From IMG/VR virus record IMGVR_UViG_3300006028_000001, positions 1 to 64,000 of that record: DNA of 64,000 nucleotides. One strand, given 5' to 3'. Each line of letters starts with the position of its first letter. Position 1 is the first letter of the stretch. Below, in pieces: positions 8,055-16,094 of this stretch. The position numbers were made by a program, and so were the translations under genes. The stretch comes from a virus. The notes below the pieces were generated by a model. That model saw only the letters and a list, made by a program, of their open reading frames with translations. It did not search any database and had not been told where the DNA came from.

Positions 8055-10039
8055 AGCGCAAGAGAGCCCGTCGCGTCGCCGAACACCGGCCCGCCAACCG
8101 TCGACGCCGATTTGCCCACGACGACCTGATCGCGGTCGACCTGTTCTCCGGATTCGGTGGCTTGACCCGGGGGATCGAAGCCGCCGGCTTCACGACGATC
8201 ATGGCCGCGAACCACAACGCGTACAAGGTGGAAGTCCACGAGCGGAACCACCCCAACGCCGAGCACTGGATTGCCGACCTGGTAGACCCGGACGCGTCGG
8301 ACTACCACTCCGCCGCCGACCTGCCGCCCGGCGACATCCTGGTGGCGGGGATCTCCTGCACCAACCACACACAGGCGAACACGAAGAAGGCGTACAAGCA
8401 GGGTCTGACCCTGTTCGACCTGCCGGAAGACGAGGAGTACGAGGAGCGGGTAACCCGCTCGGAGCGGGACCGGGCCACCGCGCTGTGCGTGCTCCAGTAC
8501 GCCGCGCGGCACCGTCCGCGGATGATCCTGGTGGAGTGCACGACCGAGTTCCAGTCATGGGGGCCGGCCCGCCAGGACAAGCCGAAGATCGGCGACGGCA
8601 GCACCTACCGGTGGTGGCTGCGGGAGCTGGCCAAACTCGACTACCAGCGCAAGATCCTGTTCCTCAACTCGCAGTTCTTCGGCGTCCCGCAGTCGCGTGA
8701 CCGGTGGTTCGGCGTGTTCTGGAACAAGGCCATACCCGCCCCGGATCTGGAGCACCGGCCGCTGTCGTGGTGCGGCCTGTGCGACGAGGTGCTGCCGGCC
8801 GTATGGACGTGGAAGACCGGCATCCCGCCGAGCGGGTCGGTGCGCTACGGCAAGCAGTACATCTACACCTGCCCACGCTGCCGCCGCGAGGTGGTCCCAC
8901 CGATGGCCCCCTCGATCGGCGCACTCGACCTGAGCAACCTGGGCACCCGCATCGGTGACCGCGTCAAGCCGCTCGCGCCGGCGACGATGGCCCGCGCCGA
9001 CCGCTGCCGGCAGCGGTTCGGGGAGTTCCCGGCCATCCTCATGCCCGCGAAGGCGACGCACGGCATCGAGCGGACCCCGTGGCAGCCGCTGGCGACCCAG
9101 ACCAGCCAGCAGGAGACCGCGCTGCCGTCCACCGGCGAACGGGCCACGGTGGCGGTCACCGGTGGTGTCATCGCCGCGCACCGGCACAACGGCGACGGCC
9201 AGCACCTCGGCCGGCCGATGGACACGGTGACGACCACGCCGGAGAAGGCGCTGCTACTCGCCGCGGTCGCGAACTTCCAGGGCTCCCCCCGCGGCGTGAG
9301 CGAGGCGCTGCCGACGCAGGGCGGGTCGGAGACGTTGGGGCTGCTGACCGCGCGGGTGTTGCCGAACCGTACGAACGGCACCAGCCGCCACTGGGGCGAG
9401 CCGATGGAGACCCTCGTCGGTAACGCCGGCTCCGGTGGCCTATCCATCCTGTCAACGGGGGTGGTGCCGCTCCGTAAGAAGGGCGCCCCGCGTGGCGTGG
9501 ACGAGCCGTTGCCGACGCAGGCCGGCACGGAAACCCTCAGCCTCCTGTCCGCGGGTGTCGTCCCGTTCAGGCGGAACACCGTTCCGACCGTCGCCACCGC
9601 TGAGGCCATGCCGACGGTCACCGCCGACCAAACGCCGGGCCTGCTCACCGCCGCCGGCATCATCAAGAACAACGGCTCGATCGAAGAGGCCGACTACCGT
9701 GCCCACCCGGTCACCGCACCGCTCGGTGCCGTGGTGGCGTCCGCGTCGAACCAGGCGCTGCTGACGTCCGGCTGGTGGGCCACGCAGACCGCAGAGGAGT
9801 GGCGACGGCGCATCAACGAGCTTCCCCTGGAGGACTGCTACTTCCGGATGCTCGGCCCACACGAGGTTGGCCGCGGGTGTGGGTTCGACGTCGACTTCCC
9901 CGACCACCAGGGCAGCTTCACCGTGTGGGGTAGCGCTCGCGATCAGGTCGACGGGTTCGGTAACGCCGTGTCGCCGCAGGTTGGGGAGTGGATCGGGAAG
10001 CGCCTCCGTGCTGCGTTACACGGCGAGGTGCGGGCGTGA
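8051..10039 (+). CDS. DNA (cytosine-5) methyltransferase-like protein with internal repeats
   Basis: 662 aa. Motif I (DLFSGFGGLTRGIEAAGF, residues 30-47) binds S-adenosylmethionine; the VECTTEF loop matches motif VI, and the C-terminal GFGNAVSP matches motif X. The catalytic loop reads GISCTNHTQAN with Cys103, so the usual Pro-Cys is Ser-Cys. A CGLC/CPRC zinc-like insertion (about residues 241-280) and six imperfect repeats of 30-36 residues (about 369-574) fill the target-recognition region. It probably modifies phage DNA to evade host restriction. Single gene, coupled to a leader ORF and followed by a promoter-like motif. Family is clear; activity is less certain because of the altered motif IV. 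Confidence 0.85.
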   Translation: MKRKRARRVAEHRPANRRRRFAHDDLIAVDLFSGFGGLTRGIEAAGFTTIMAANHNAYKVEVHERNHPNAEHWIADLVDPDASDYHSAADLPPGDILVAGISCTNHTQANTKKAYKQGLTLFDLPEDEEYEERVTRSERDRATALCVLQYAARHRPRMILVECTTEFQSWGPARQDKPKIGDGSTYRWWLRELAKLDYQRKILFLNSQFFGVPQSRDRWFGVFWNKAIPAPDLEHRPLSWCGLCDEVLPAVWTWKTGIPPSGSVRYGKQYIYTCPRCRREVVPPMAPSIGALDLSNLGTRIGDRVKPLAPATMARADRCRQRFGEFPAILMPAKATHGIERTPWQPLATQTSQQETALPSTGERATVAVTGGVIAAHRHNGDGQHLGRPMDTVTTTPEKALLLAAVANFQGSPRGVSEALPTQGGSETLGLLTARVLPNRTNGTSRHWGEPMETLVGNAGSGGLSILSTGVVPLRKKGAPRGVDEPLPTQAGTETLSLLSAGVVPFRRNTVPTVATAEAMPTVTADQTPGLLTAAGIIKNNGSIEEADYRAHPVTAPLGAVVASASNQALLTSGWWATQTAEEWRRRINELPLEDCYFRMLGPHEVGRGCGFDVDFPDHQGSFTVWGSARDQVDGFGNAVSPQVGEWIGKRLRAALHGEVRA

Positions 10040-10072
10040 ACCCGAACCCCGCCGAACTTTCCGCCGCCGGAC

Positions 10073-10102
10073 GCAACCCCAGACGTGGGCGTGACGTAGC
10101 AC
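10073..10102 (+). promoter_or_regulatory. bipartite promoter-like motif, copy 3
   Basis: GCAACC at 10073-10078 and GACGTAGCAC at 10093-10102, 14-base spacer, 31 bases upstream of the sliding-clamp ATG. Confidence 0.6.
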
Positions 10103-10133
10103 CACCCAGCCCACCCATCACGAGAGGACCCTC

Positions 10134-11300
10134 ATGCCCGCCACGACCATCGCCCCACCCGGCCTGAAGTTCCGCGTCGAACGCGACGCCCTGGCCGACG
10201 CCGTGGCGTGGACCGCCAAGTCCCTGCCCACCCGACCGCAGGTGCCGGTCCTCGCTGGGGTGCTGCTGCGGGTCACCGATGGCACCCTCACGGTGGCTTC
10301 GTTCGATTACGAGACCTCCAGCGAAACGACGCTCGGCGTGCACTCCGACGCCGACGGCGCCGCGCTGGTGTCCGGACGCCTGCTCGCCGAAATCACCAAG
10401 GCACTGCCGGCCAAACCGGTCGATGTCGAGGCGCATGGCACCCACCTGGGACTCGTCTGCGGCAGCGCGCGTTTCACCCTGCCGACGATGCCCGTCGAGG
10501 ACTACCCGGCACTGCCCGACATGCCCGCCCCCGCCGGCACGGTCGACGCGGCCACCTTCGCCTCGGCGGTCGCCCAGGTGGCGGTCGCCGCCGGCCGCGA
10601 CGACACCCTGCCCATCCTCACCGGCGTCCTGCTCGAACTGGCCGGCTCGACGATGACACTGCTCGGCACCGACCGGTACCGGCTGGCGCTGCGCGAACTG
10701 CCGTGGCAGCCCGAGCAGCCGGGCACCGACCTGCGCGCCCTGGTGCCGGCGAAGGTGCTCGCCGACACCGCCAAGACACTCGGCCCGGTCGGCGGTGACG
10801 TCACCGTGGCCCTCTCGCGGGACAACGCCACCGCGGGCAACGGCATGGTCGGCTTCGCCGCCGGCACCCGCCAAACCACCTCCCGGCTGCTCGACGGCGA
10901 CTTCCCCAAAGTGCGGACCCTGCTGCCCACCAGCCACAACGCTCGCGCCCGCATCCCGGTGGCCGCACTCGTCGAGGTGGTCCGCCGGGTCGCGCTCGTC
11001 GCCGACCGGGCCACACCCGTGCGGCTGTCGTTCAGTACGGACGGCCTGGTCGTGGAGGCCGGCGGCAGTGAAGACGCGCGGGCGAGCGAAGCCACCGACG
11101 CCGCGTACGAGGGCGAGCCGATGACGGTGGCGTTCAACCACGGCTACCTGCTCGACGGGCTTGCGTCGCTGCATGCCGAGACGGCGGTGCTGTCACTGAC
11201 CGAGCCGCGCAAACCGGCGCTGCTCAACCCCGCCGACGGCGACGGCAACCCGGACAGCAGCCACCACTACATGCTCATGCCGATCCGCATCGGCGGCTGA
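10134..11300 (+). CDS. dnaN: DNA polymerase III beta-type sliding clamp
   Basis: 388 aa, the usual length for bacterial DnaN. Three repeated clamp domains can be followed: domain 1 begins KFRVERDALADAVAWTAKSLPTRP, domain 2 has TDRYRLALRE, and domain 3 ends with YMLMPIRIGG, the typical C-terminus lining the hydrophobic partner pocket. It would form a ring tethering the polymerase. GAGAGGACC precedes the ATG. A phage-encoded clamp suggests the element redirects host DNA polymerase III or a phage polymerase outside this window. First gene of an operon running to about 12769. Confidence 0.92.
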   Translation: MPATTIAPPGLKFRVERDALADAVAWTAKSLPTRPQVPVLAGVLLRVTDGTLTVASFDYETSSETTLGVHSDADGAALVSGRLLAEITKALPAKPVDVEAHGTHLGLVCGSARFTLPTMPVEDYPALPDMPAPAGTVDAATFASAVAQVAVAAGRDDTLPILTGVLLELAGSTMTLLGTDRYRLALRELPWQPEQPGTDLRALVPAKVLADTAKTLGPVGGDVTVALSRDNATAGNGMVGFAAGTRQTTSRLLDGDFPKVRTLLPTSHNARARIPVAALVEVVRRVALVADRATPVRLSFSTDGLVVEAGGSEDARASEATDAAYEGEPMTVAFNHGYLLDGLASLHAETAVLSLTEPRKPALLNPADGDGNPDSSHHYMLMPIRIGG

Positions 11301-11329
11301 CCCACCACCAACCCGAAAGGACCCAGCCC

Positions 11330-11986
11330 GTGATTACCCTCCCGACCTGTGAACTGACCGGCATCCTCAACGACACCATCCCGTTCGCGTTGGACGACCC
11401 CGAATACCCCGAGTGGAATTGCATCCGCATCTGCTGGGACGGCGACCAGCTCCACACCCAGGCCCGCGACGAGGCACACGCCGCCTGGTCCCGCTGGCAC
11501 CCCGATGACGACCCCGACCAGGGGTCGGCCCAGGAATCCCTGCTTGAACCGTACGGCGGCGACGACCAACCGTGGACCGTCGTCATCCGCCTAGCCGACG
11601 CCAAAGCCCTCACCAAGATGCACAAGGTCGACAAGAAGCAGATGTTCGCCCCCGTCGCCATCGGCGAAGACGCCGGCAACCTGCGGGTGCACCGCAACCG
11701 GCAACCCGGCCTGATGGCCATCACCACCACCATCGAAGGCCAGGAGGTCAAATTCCCTGACCTGGCCGCGGTTGTGACGCAGCACGACCGGGCCGACGCC
11801 GTACGCACTATCGCATTCACCCCCGGGCTGATCGCCCACTTCGGCCAGGTCCGCCCCCGCGGTCCGATGGAGGTCACCTTCACCGGGCAGCGTGGGCCGG
11901 CGATCGTTGCCATCGGAGACCGGTTCACCGGGCTCATCCAGCCGGTGCGGGCCGCAGTCGAGCAGGGTTTGAAGGCGGTGGCGTGA
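11330..11986 (+). CDS. hypothetical protein, possibly clamp-related
   Basis: 218 aa, GTG start after AAAGGAC. No confident family. The last 50 residues (FTPGLIAHF..., MEVTFTGQRGPAIVAIGDRFTGLIQPVR) look like the final strands of a clamp domain, where VTF...PAIVAI...IQPVR resembles DnaN's C-terminal edge. With the true clamp immediately upstream, it may be a diverged clamp-like or clamp-partner protein. This is a weak, by-eye similarity. Confidence 0.6.
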   Translation: MITLPTCELTGILNDTIPFALDDPEYPEWNCIRICWDGDQLHTQARDEAHAAWSRWHPDDDPDQGSAQESLLEPYGGDDQPWTVVIRLADAKALTKMHKVDKKQMFAPVAIGEDAGNLRVHRNRQPGLMAITTTIEGQEVKFPDLAAVVTQHDRADAVRTIAFTPGLIAHFGQVRPRGPMEVTFTGQRGPAIVAIGDRFTGLIQPVRAAVEQGLKAVA

Positions 11987-12324
11987 TGGCCGACCCGACG
12001 GAAATCCAACGCGGCCACGCCCACAAGGCCACCGTCGTCGCCGTCGCCGAACGACACTGGTCTGACCCGATCCCGGACGAATTCCTGGCGCTGTTTGAGG
12101 CGGCCGGGCTGGTCATCGACGACAACGACCACACCGTCATTGCCTACCGTCACGGCCGGAAGATCGGCGCCGTGTGGGGTCCGGCCGTAGAAGGCCACTG
12201 GTTCGCCTACCGCAGCGACACCCCCTGCGCGACCTTCCCTGACCATGGTCAACAAGCCCGGCGGGTTGCCGACCGGGACGAAGGACTGCGTCACCTGCTC
12301 GACACGGAACAGGCGGCTACGTGA
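11986..12324 (+). CDS. hypothetical protein
   Basis: 112 aa; ATG overlaps the previous stop by one base (an in-frame GTG lies 3 bases upstream). Acidic, with a beta-rich middle (TVIAYRHGRKIGAVWGPAVEGHWFAYR). No family recognised. Confidence 0.6.
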   Translation: MADPTEIQRGHAHKATVVAVAERHWSDPIPDEFLALFEAAGLVIDDNDHTVIAYRHGRKIGAVWGPAVEGHWFAYRSDTPCATFPDHGQQARRVADRDEGLRHLLDTEQAAT

Positions 12325-12599
12325 CGACCGCCCCGTACCGCGTCGACGAGCGCCACACCATCCGCTACACCCTGCCCGGCAACACACCCGCCCCGGTCGG
12401 GGACCTCACCGCCGCCCTCGCAGATGCGCAACGCGACTACTGCGCCCGCAACCGATGCGCACCCGACCGCCTGCCGCACGACTGGGCGCAGGTGCGCGTC
12501 CAGGACGGGCACATCGTCATCACCTTCACCGTCGGGGCGGCGCCGCGGGTCGTCGACAGCAACGCGGCCACGCAGATCATGCCGCGGGTCCTCGGATGA
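12321..12599 (+). CDS. hypothetical protein
   Basis: 92 aa, GTG start overlapping the previous stop. Ends in a beta-hairpin-like stretch (VRVQDGHIVITFTVGAAPRVVD). No recognised domain. Confidence 0.55.
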   Translation: MTTAPYRVDERHTIRYTLPGNTPAPVGDLTAALADAQRDYCARNRCAPDRLPHDWAQVRVQDGHIVITFTVGAAPRVVDSNAATQIMPRVLG

Positions 12600-12769
12600 C
12601 ACCCGGACCGGCACCGGTGCCGCACCCCGTCTACCCGACCGGCGGCCGGTGCCGCCACCGGCGTGACCCGTGCCCCGACTTCTGGTGCGGGCTCGCCGGA
12701 CGGGTGGCGGGCCGGGATCCGGCACATCCGGGCGACGGCGGCGCAACCCCGGCGGGCGGCGCGACGTAG
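12596..12769 (+). CDS. small Cys-containing protein
   Basis: 57 aa, ATG overlapping the previous stop. Short Cys/His cluster (CRHRRDPCPDFWC). Its TAG stop codon lies inside the GACGTAG half of promoter-like motif copy 4, so the gene end and the regulatory site share bases. Confidence 0.45.
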   Translation: MTPGPAPVPHPVYPTGGRCRHRRDPCPDFWCGLAGRVAGRDPAHPGDGGATPAGGAT

Positions 12770-12772
12770 CAG
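12743..12772 (+). promoter_or_regulatory. bipartite promoter-like motif, copy 4
   Basis: GCAACC at 12743-12748 and GACGTAGCAG at 12763-12772, 14-base spacer. Lies within the 3' end of the preceding small ORF and 40 bases upstream of the ATG at 12813. Confidence 0.55.
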
Positions 12773-12812
12773 GTGGTGGCCAACAACCCGATCAAGGAGA
12801 CCGGAACTGCTT

Positions 12813-12986
12813 ATGAACGCGTCCGACGCAGAACCCCGCACGCGGCAGCGACCTCGGATCGTCCCAGCCGGAGAACGATACGGGCGCCTCGTAACAACCA
12901 CGACGCGCCTCGCTGGCGAGCCGCACGTCGAGGCGCGACCAGGTGTTCGCCGGCGCCGGGATACCGCGCAGCGCGCGGCTGATTGA
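12813..12986 (+). CDS. short protein resembling the start of an AP2/HNH-type protein
   Basis: 57 aa, ATG with AAGGAG about 15 bases upstream. IVPAGERYGRLVTTTTRL resembles the first strands of AP2-type DNA-binding domains found in phage HNH endonucleases, but the Cys-rich continuation is missing and the rest is Arg-rich. A second open frame at 12943-13053 carries a more protein-like acidic end, so this may be a frameshifted or decayed gene. Confidence 0.35.
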   Translation: MNASDAEPRTRQRPRIVPAGERYGRLVTTTTRLAGEPHVEARPGVRRRRDTAQRAAD

Positions 12987-13053
12987 AGACGACGGGCAGG
13001 ACGACGGGCAGGGGACCTTGTTCGACATCGACGAGAGCGGAGGCGGGCGGTGA
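12943..13053 (+). CDS. short acidic ORF with clamp-binding-like motif
   Basis: 36 aa from a GTG, overlapping the next gene by GTGA. The frame is open back to a stop at 12892. The end (ARLIEDDGQDDGQGTLFDID) is acidic and holds QGTLF, which fits the Q-x-x-L-F clamp-binding pattern. Could be the C-terminus of the 12813 gene after a frameshift, or an independent small ORF. No good Shine-Dalgarno. Confidence 0.3.
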   Translation: MFAGAGIPRSARLIEDDGQDDGQGTLFDIDESGGGR

Positions 13054-13259
13054 CCGGGCAGCGCAACCCGCCCGCCTGCAGCCACTGGCTCAGCGGCACG
13101 CGGCGGCACTGCGGCAACCCGGACACCCGGCTGTACCTGGTCGGCCACCGGTGCGCGGAGCACACGCCGGCGCGGTTGGCCGGGCATCCGGAGCCGGTCA
13201 CCGAGGCGCTCGGCGCCATCCAGCGCAACACCGCAACCTCAACCGCGAACGCGACGTAG
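13050..13259 (+). CDS. small Cys/His protein
   Basis: 69 aa, GTG start. CSHWLSGTRRHCGNPDTRLYLVGHRCAEH holds spaced Cys/His residues consistent with one zinc site, a pattern often seen in small actinophage proteins. As with the gene at 12596, its TAG stop is part of a GACGTAG motif (copy 5). Confidence 0.55.
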   Translation: MTGQRNPPACSHWLSGTRRHCGNPDTRLYLVGHRCAEHTPARLAGHPEPVTEALGAIQRNTATSTANAT

Positions 13260-13262
13260 GAG
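13233..13262 (+). promoter_or_regulatory. bipartite promoter-like motif, copy 5
   Basis: GCAACC at 13233-13238 and GACGTAGGAG at 13253-13262, 14-base spacer. Only 6 bases separate it from the GTG at 13269. If it is a promoter the transcript would be nearly leaderless; the GGAG inside the motif could also act as the ribosome-binding site. Confidence 0.5.
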
Positions 13263-13268
13263 TCCGAC

Positions 13269-13730
13269 GTGACCAACACGATCAGCACCGTCGAAGACGG
13301 CACGCCGTTCTCCCGTGCGCTCGACGCAGACTGGGCCGCCACCCTCGACAGCCTCAAGGTGCGCTGGACGTACGAGCAGGGTGTCTTCCATCTGTCGGAC
13401 CAGAACGTGTGGGCCGCGGTTGGCACACCCGACGTGGCGCTTCCCTCTGGGGATCGCGACGACGTGCGCGACCCGATGTCCATCCACCTGCTCGCCCCCG
13501 ACCCGGACGGCATGGCCACCTGGGCCGGCGCCAACCCGGCGCAGGACCTCATCCTCACGCACTGCCCCGCATGCGACGGACACACCTTCATGGACGTCAA
13601 TGGCGCCTGGCAGTGCCGAATCTGCCACCACGGCGGCCGCGGCAACGACAACAAGTTCTGGCGCAAGGAGCACTACCGACCGGGTGAACTGCTGTTCATC
13701 CGGGCAACGGCTCTCGGCGAGCGCCCATGA
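13269..13730 (+). CDS. hypothetical protein with zinc ribbon
   Basis: 153 aa, GTG start. A zinc-ribbon-like pair, CPAC near residue 99 and CRIC near residue 117, separated by 14 residues. N-terminal part without known domain. Overlaps the primase-helicase start by ATGA, suggesting co-translation and a possible accessory role in replication. Confidence 0.65.
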   Translation: MTNTISTVEDGTPFSRALDADWAATLDSLKVRWTYEQGVFHLSDQNVWAAVGTPDVALPSGDRDDVRDPMSIHLLAPDPDGMATWAGANPAQDLILTHCPACDGHTFMDVNGAWQCRICHHGGRGNDNKFWRKEHYRPGELLFIRATALGERP

Positions 13731-15694
13731 CCCGGGCCATCCAGTCCGCCACGGCGTTCCAGCGCGTCCTCGACGCACTGGCCGCCGTCACCGGCATGAG
13801 CCCGAAAGGCTCCGGACGCCAACGCAGCAGCCGATGCCCCGCCCACCACGACAACAGCCCCAGCCTGTCCATCACCGACGGCAACGACCGGGTCCTCATC
13901 AAATGCCACGCCCAATGCGACCTCGACGACATCCTCGCCGCGCTGCAACTCACCCGGGCCGACCTGTTCAACGAACCTCGCGAACGCGGCCACGCTCACA
14001 TCAACGGCACCAAGCCGGCAGTCGTCGCCGAATACCCGTACCTCGACGAACGGGGCCAAGTGCTATTCGTCGTGGAACGCAAGCAGCCCAAGACATTCGT
14101 ATGCAAACGCCCCGACGGCCGCGGCGGCTGGATCTACAAGGGCGCGATGGAGGGCGTGCGGAGGGTCCTCTACCGGCTGCCCGAAGTGGTCGCCGCTGTC
14201 AAAGCTGGCCAGCTCGTGTACGTCGTCGAGGGAGAAAAGGACGCCGACCGGCTCGCCGGACTCGGCCTGGTCGCCACCTGCAACCCGCACGGCGCCGGCC
14301 CCGGCAAGTGGCGTGACGACTATGCCCAGGCCCTACTTGGGGGCGAGGCGGTCGTCGTAGCCGACCGGGACGATGCCGGCCGCGCCCACGCCCGGATCGT
14401 CGTCGACAGCCTCCGACGCGCCGGCGTCAAAACCCATCTCGCGGAGCCGGCCTACGGCAAAGACGTATCCGAACACCTGGACTCCGGGCGCGACGTCGTC
14501 GACCTGATCACCATTGAGGGTGCGGGCGACGCCCCAACCGGCGGCGACGGCGGCGGGACGGAACTCACACCGCTGGTCGAACGCGAACTGCAGCGGCGGC
14601 GGGCAACCGCCGAAGCCGACCGCATCTTCGCCGTCGAGGTTGCCGAACGCGCCAAGAAAGACCTGTCCGAACTGCCCCGCGTCATGGACGGCGGCCAATT
14701 CCTTCTTGAAACCGATCCGCTCCCCGCGGCCATGTGGGGGGAGGGCGGCGACGTCCTGTGGGCGCGCGGCGAAGCACTCGTCATCGCCGGGCCGCAAGGT
14801 GTTGGCAAAACCACTCTGGCGGGCATGCTGCTACGTGCGACCGCCGGACTGCTGGACAAGGTACTTGGCTTTCCCGTGCAGGGTTGCGAACACCGGGTCG
14901 GGTATTTGGCCATGGACCGGCCGGAGCAGGCTCGCCGAAACCTGGGCCGCATGTTCACCGAGGAGGAACGGCCCGCGCTCGAAGAGTTCCTGCGATTCTG
15001 GACCGGCCCACCACCCACGGATGTCGCGGCCGAACCTGAGACCCTGCTGCGTTTGGCGCAGCAGATGGACGTCGACGTGCTGTTCGTCGACTCCTTGAAA
15101 GACGCCGCCGTCGGCCTGTCCAAGGACGAGGTCGGCGCCGGCTACAACCGGGCGCGGCAGCTATGCCTCGCCGAAGGCATCCAACTGGTTGAGCTGCATC
15201 ACATGGTCAAGAACGGCGCGGACGGGAAAGCCCCGAAGCAGCTTCGTGACGTGTATGGCTCCACCTGGATCACCTCCGGCGCCGGCTCGGTGATCGTCCT
15301 GTGGGGCGACGCCGGTGACCCGATCGTCGAGTTCCACCACCTGAAGCAGCCGATGAACGAGGTCGGGCCCTTCAAGATCATGCACGACCGGGCCACGGGG
15401 TTGGCTTCCGTCTACCACGACGAGGAAACCGACCTGGTTGCCCTGGCTCGACGGTGCGCAAGCGGTGGCGTCTCAGCGCGCGATGCCGCCACCTGCCTCT
15501 ACGACACCGAGAAGCCGAGCAAGTCTCAGGTTGAGAAGGCCCGGCGCAAGCTCGACGACCACACCGAGAAGGGTCTGCTGGTTCGCCGGCCGCCGTCCGA
15601 CGGGTCGGTGGTTGGTCGCGGCGCGGCGGACCTGTGGTACCCGGCCGCTCCGAATCAGTGGATCGAAGGCGAGTGGACGGAGCGGTACCGATGA
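13727..15694 (+). CDS. bifunctional primase-helicase (CHC2 zinc finger, TOPRIM, RecA-like ATPase)
   Basis: 655 aa. A CHC2-type zinc finger lies at residues 37-64 (C37, H40, C60, C64). A TOPRIM primase core follows: the catalytic Glu in VVEGEKD at 168 and the VVADRDDAGRAH acidic motif near 210. Residues 340-580 are a RepA/AAA-25-like hexameric ATPase with Walker A GPQGVGKTT (about 355-363), Walker B VDVLFVDSL and ELHHMVK. The C-terminus looks like a winged helix. It would unwind the phage fork and lay down primers. Repeats likely forming an origin begin about 75 bases after it. Confidence 0.9.
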   Translation: MTRAIQSATAFQRVLDALAAVTGMSPKGSGRQRSSRCPAHHDNSPSLSITDGNDRVLIKCHAQCDLDDILAALQLTRADLFNEPRERGHAHINGTKPAVVAEYPYLDERGQVLFVVERKQPKTFVCKRPDGRGGWIYKGAMEGVRRVLYRLPEVVAAVKAGQLVYVVEGEKDADRLAGLGLVATCNPHGAGPGKWRDDYAQALLGGEAVVVADRDDAGRAHARIVVDSLRRAGVKTHLAEPAYGKDVSEHLDSGRDVVDLITIEGAGDAPTGGDGGGTELTPLVERELQRRRATAEADRIFAVEVAERAKKDLSELPRVMDGGQFLLETDPLPAAMWGEGGDVLWARGEALVIAGPQGVGKTTLAGMLLRATAGLLDKVLGFPVQGCEHRVGYLAMDRPEQARRNLGRMFTEEERPALEEFLRFWTGPPPTDVAAEPETLLRLAQQMDVDVLFVDSLKDAAVGLSKDEVGAGYNRARQLCLAEGIQLVELHHMVKNGADGKAPKQLRDVYGSTWITSGAGSVIVLWGDAGDPIVEFHHLKQPMNEVGPFKIMHDRATGLASVYHDEETDLVALARRCASGGVSARDAATCLYDTEKPSKSQVEKARRKLDDHTEKGLLVRRPPSDGSVVGRGAADLWYPAAPNQWIEGEWTERYR

Positions 15695-15945
15695 GGACGA
15701 GTCCCACCACCTGTGTGCCCATCACCCGTTTGTGGGATGGATCGGGCAACGGTTCGGCGGACCCTCAAGAAGTCACGTTTGAAGCATCGAAGCGTGACTT
15801 TCTCCGTGACTTTTCTACCAGGGAAAACAGGGTTAAGTCACGGTCAACGCATCGAAGCGTGACTTTCTCTCGTGACTTCGTCCCAACATGTGGAAGAAGT
15901 CACGCCAAGAAGTCACGTTCGAGACATCGAAGCGTGACTTTCTAA
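15691..15945 (+). CDS. doubtful ORF encoded by the repeat array
   Basis: 84 codons from an ATG overlapping the primase-helicase stop (ATGA). From residue 27 on, the sequence only reflects the AAGTCACG repeats (KSRS..HRSVTF repeated). The overlap favours translation, but the repeats explain the open frame without it. Listed as a low-confidence possibility. Confidence 0.25.
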   Translation: MRTSPTTCVPITRLWDGSGNGSADPQEVTFEASKRDFLRDFSTRENRVKSRSTHRSVTFSRDFVPTCGRSHAKKSRSRHRSVTF

Positions 15946-15982
15946 TGTTTCCGCAGGTCAAAAAGTCACGCGGAAAGTCACG
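15770..15982 (+). repeat. iteron-like array of AAGTCACG sites (candidate origin)
   Basis: Eleven exact copies of the octamer: direct at 15770, 15835, 15897, 15910, 15963 and 15975, inverted (CGTGACTT) at 15793, 15805, 15858, 15871 and 15933. Three pairs form inverted repeats of exactly 31 bp (15770-15800, 15835-15865, 15910-15940) whose 15-bp centres share CATCGAAG. Extra half-sites sit 12-13 bp away. The block is visibly lower in G+C than its flanks, as expected for a melting region. It lies between the primase-helicase and the next operon, in a stretch of about 400 bases with no convincing gene. Confidence 0.85.
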
Positions 15983-15993
15983 CGATCTTGCTG

Positions 15994-16015
15994 CCGCCCC
16001 CCTAAAGGGGGGCGG
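15994..16015 (+). terminator. perfect 9-bp hairpin next to the repeat array
   Basis: CCGCCCCCC at 15994-16002 and GGGGGGCGG at 16007-16015 with a TAAA loop. There is no following T-run, so it may be a weak terminator for the replication operon or a structural element of the origin. Confidence 0.55.
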
Positions 16016-16094
16016 GAGGCGGCTGCCGGGATGTCCGAAATAGGCCACATACAACCAAGAGGATCCGGTAACAACCAGAAAGAGAAGAGCCCCC

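Noticed and set aside
12663-12812. Longer N-terminus for the gene at 12813
   Set aside because: The extra residues cross motif copy 4 and are low-complexity Arg/Ser; the ATG at 12813 is preferred.
15770-15982. CRISPR array
   Set aside because: Units are 8 bp in both orientations with near-identical centres, not 25-40 bp direct repeats with unique spacers, and no cas genes are present.
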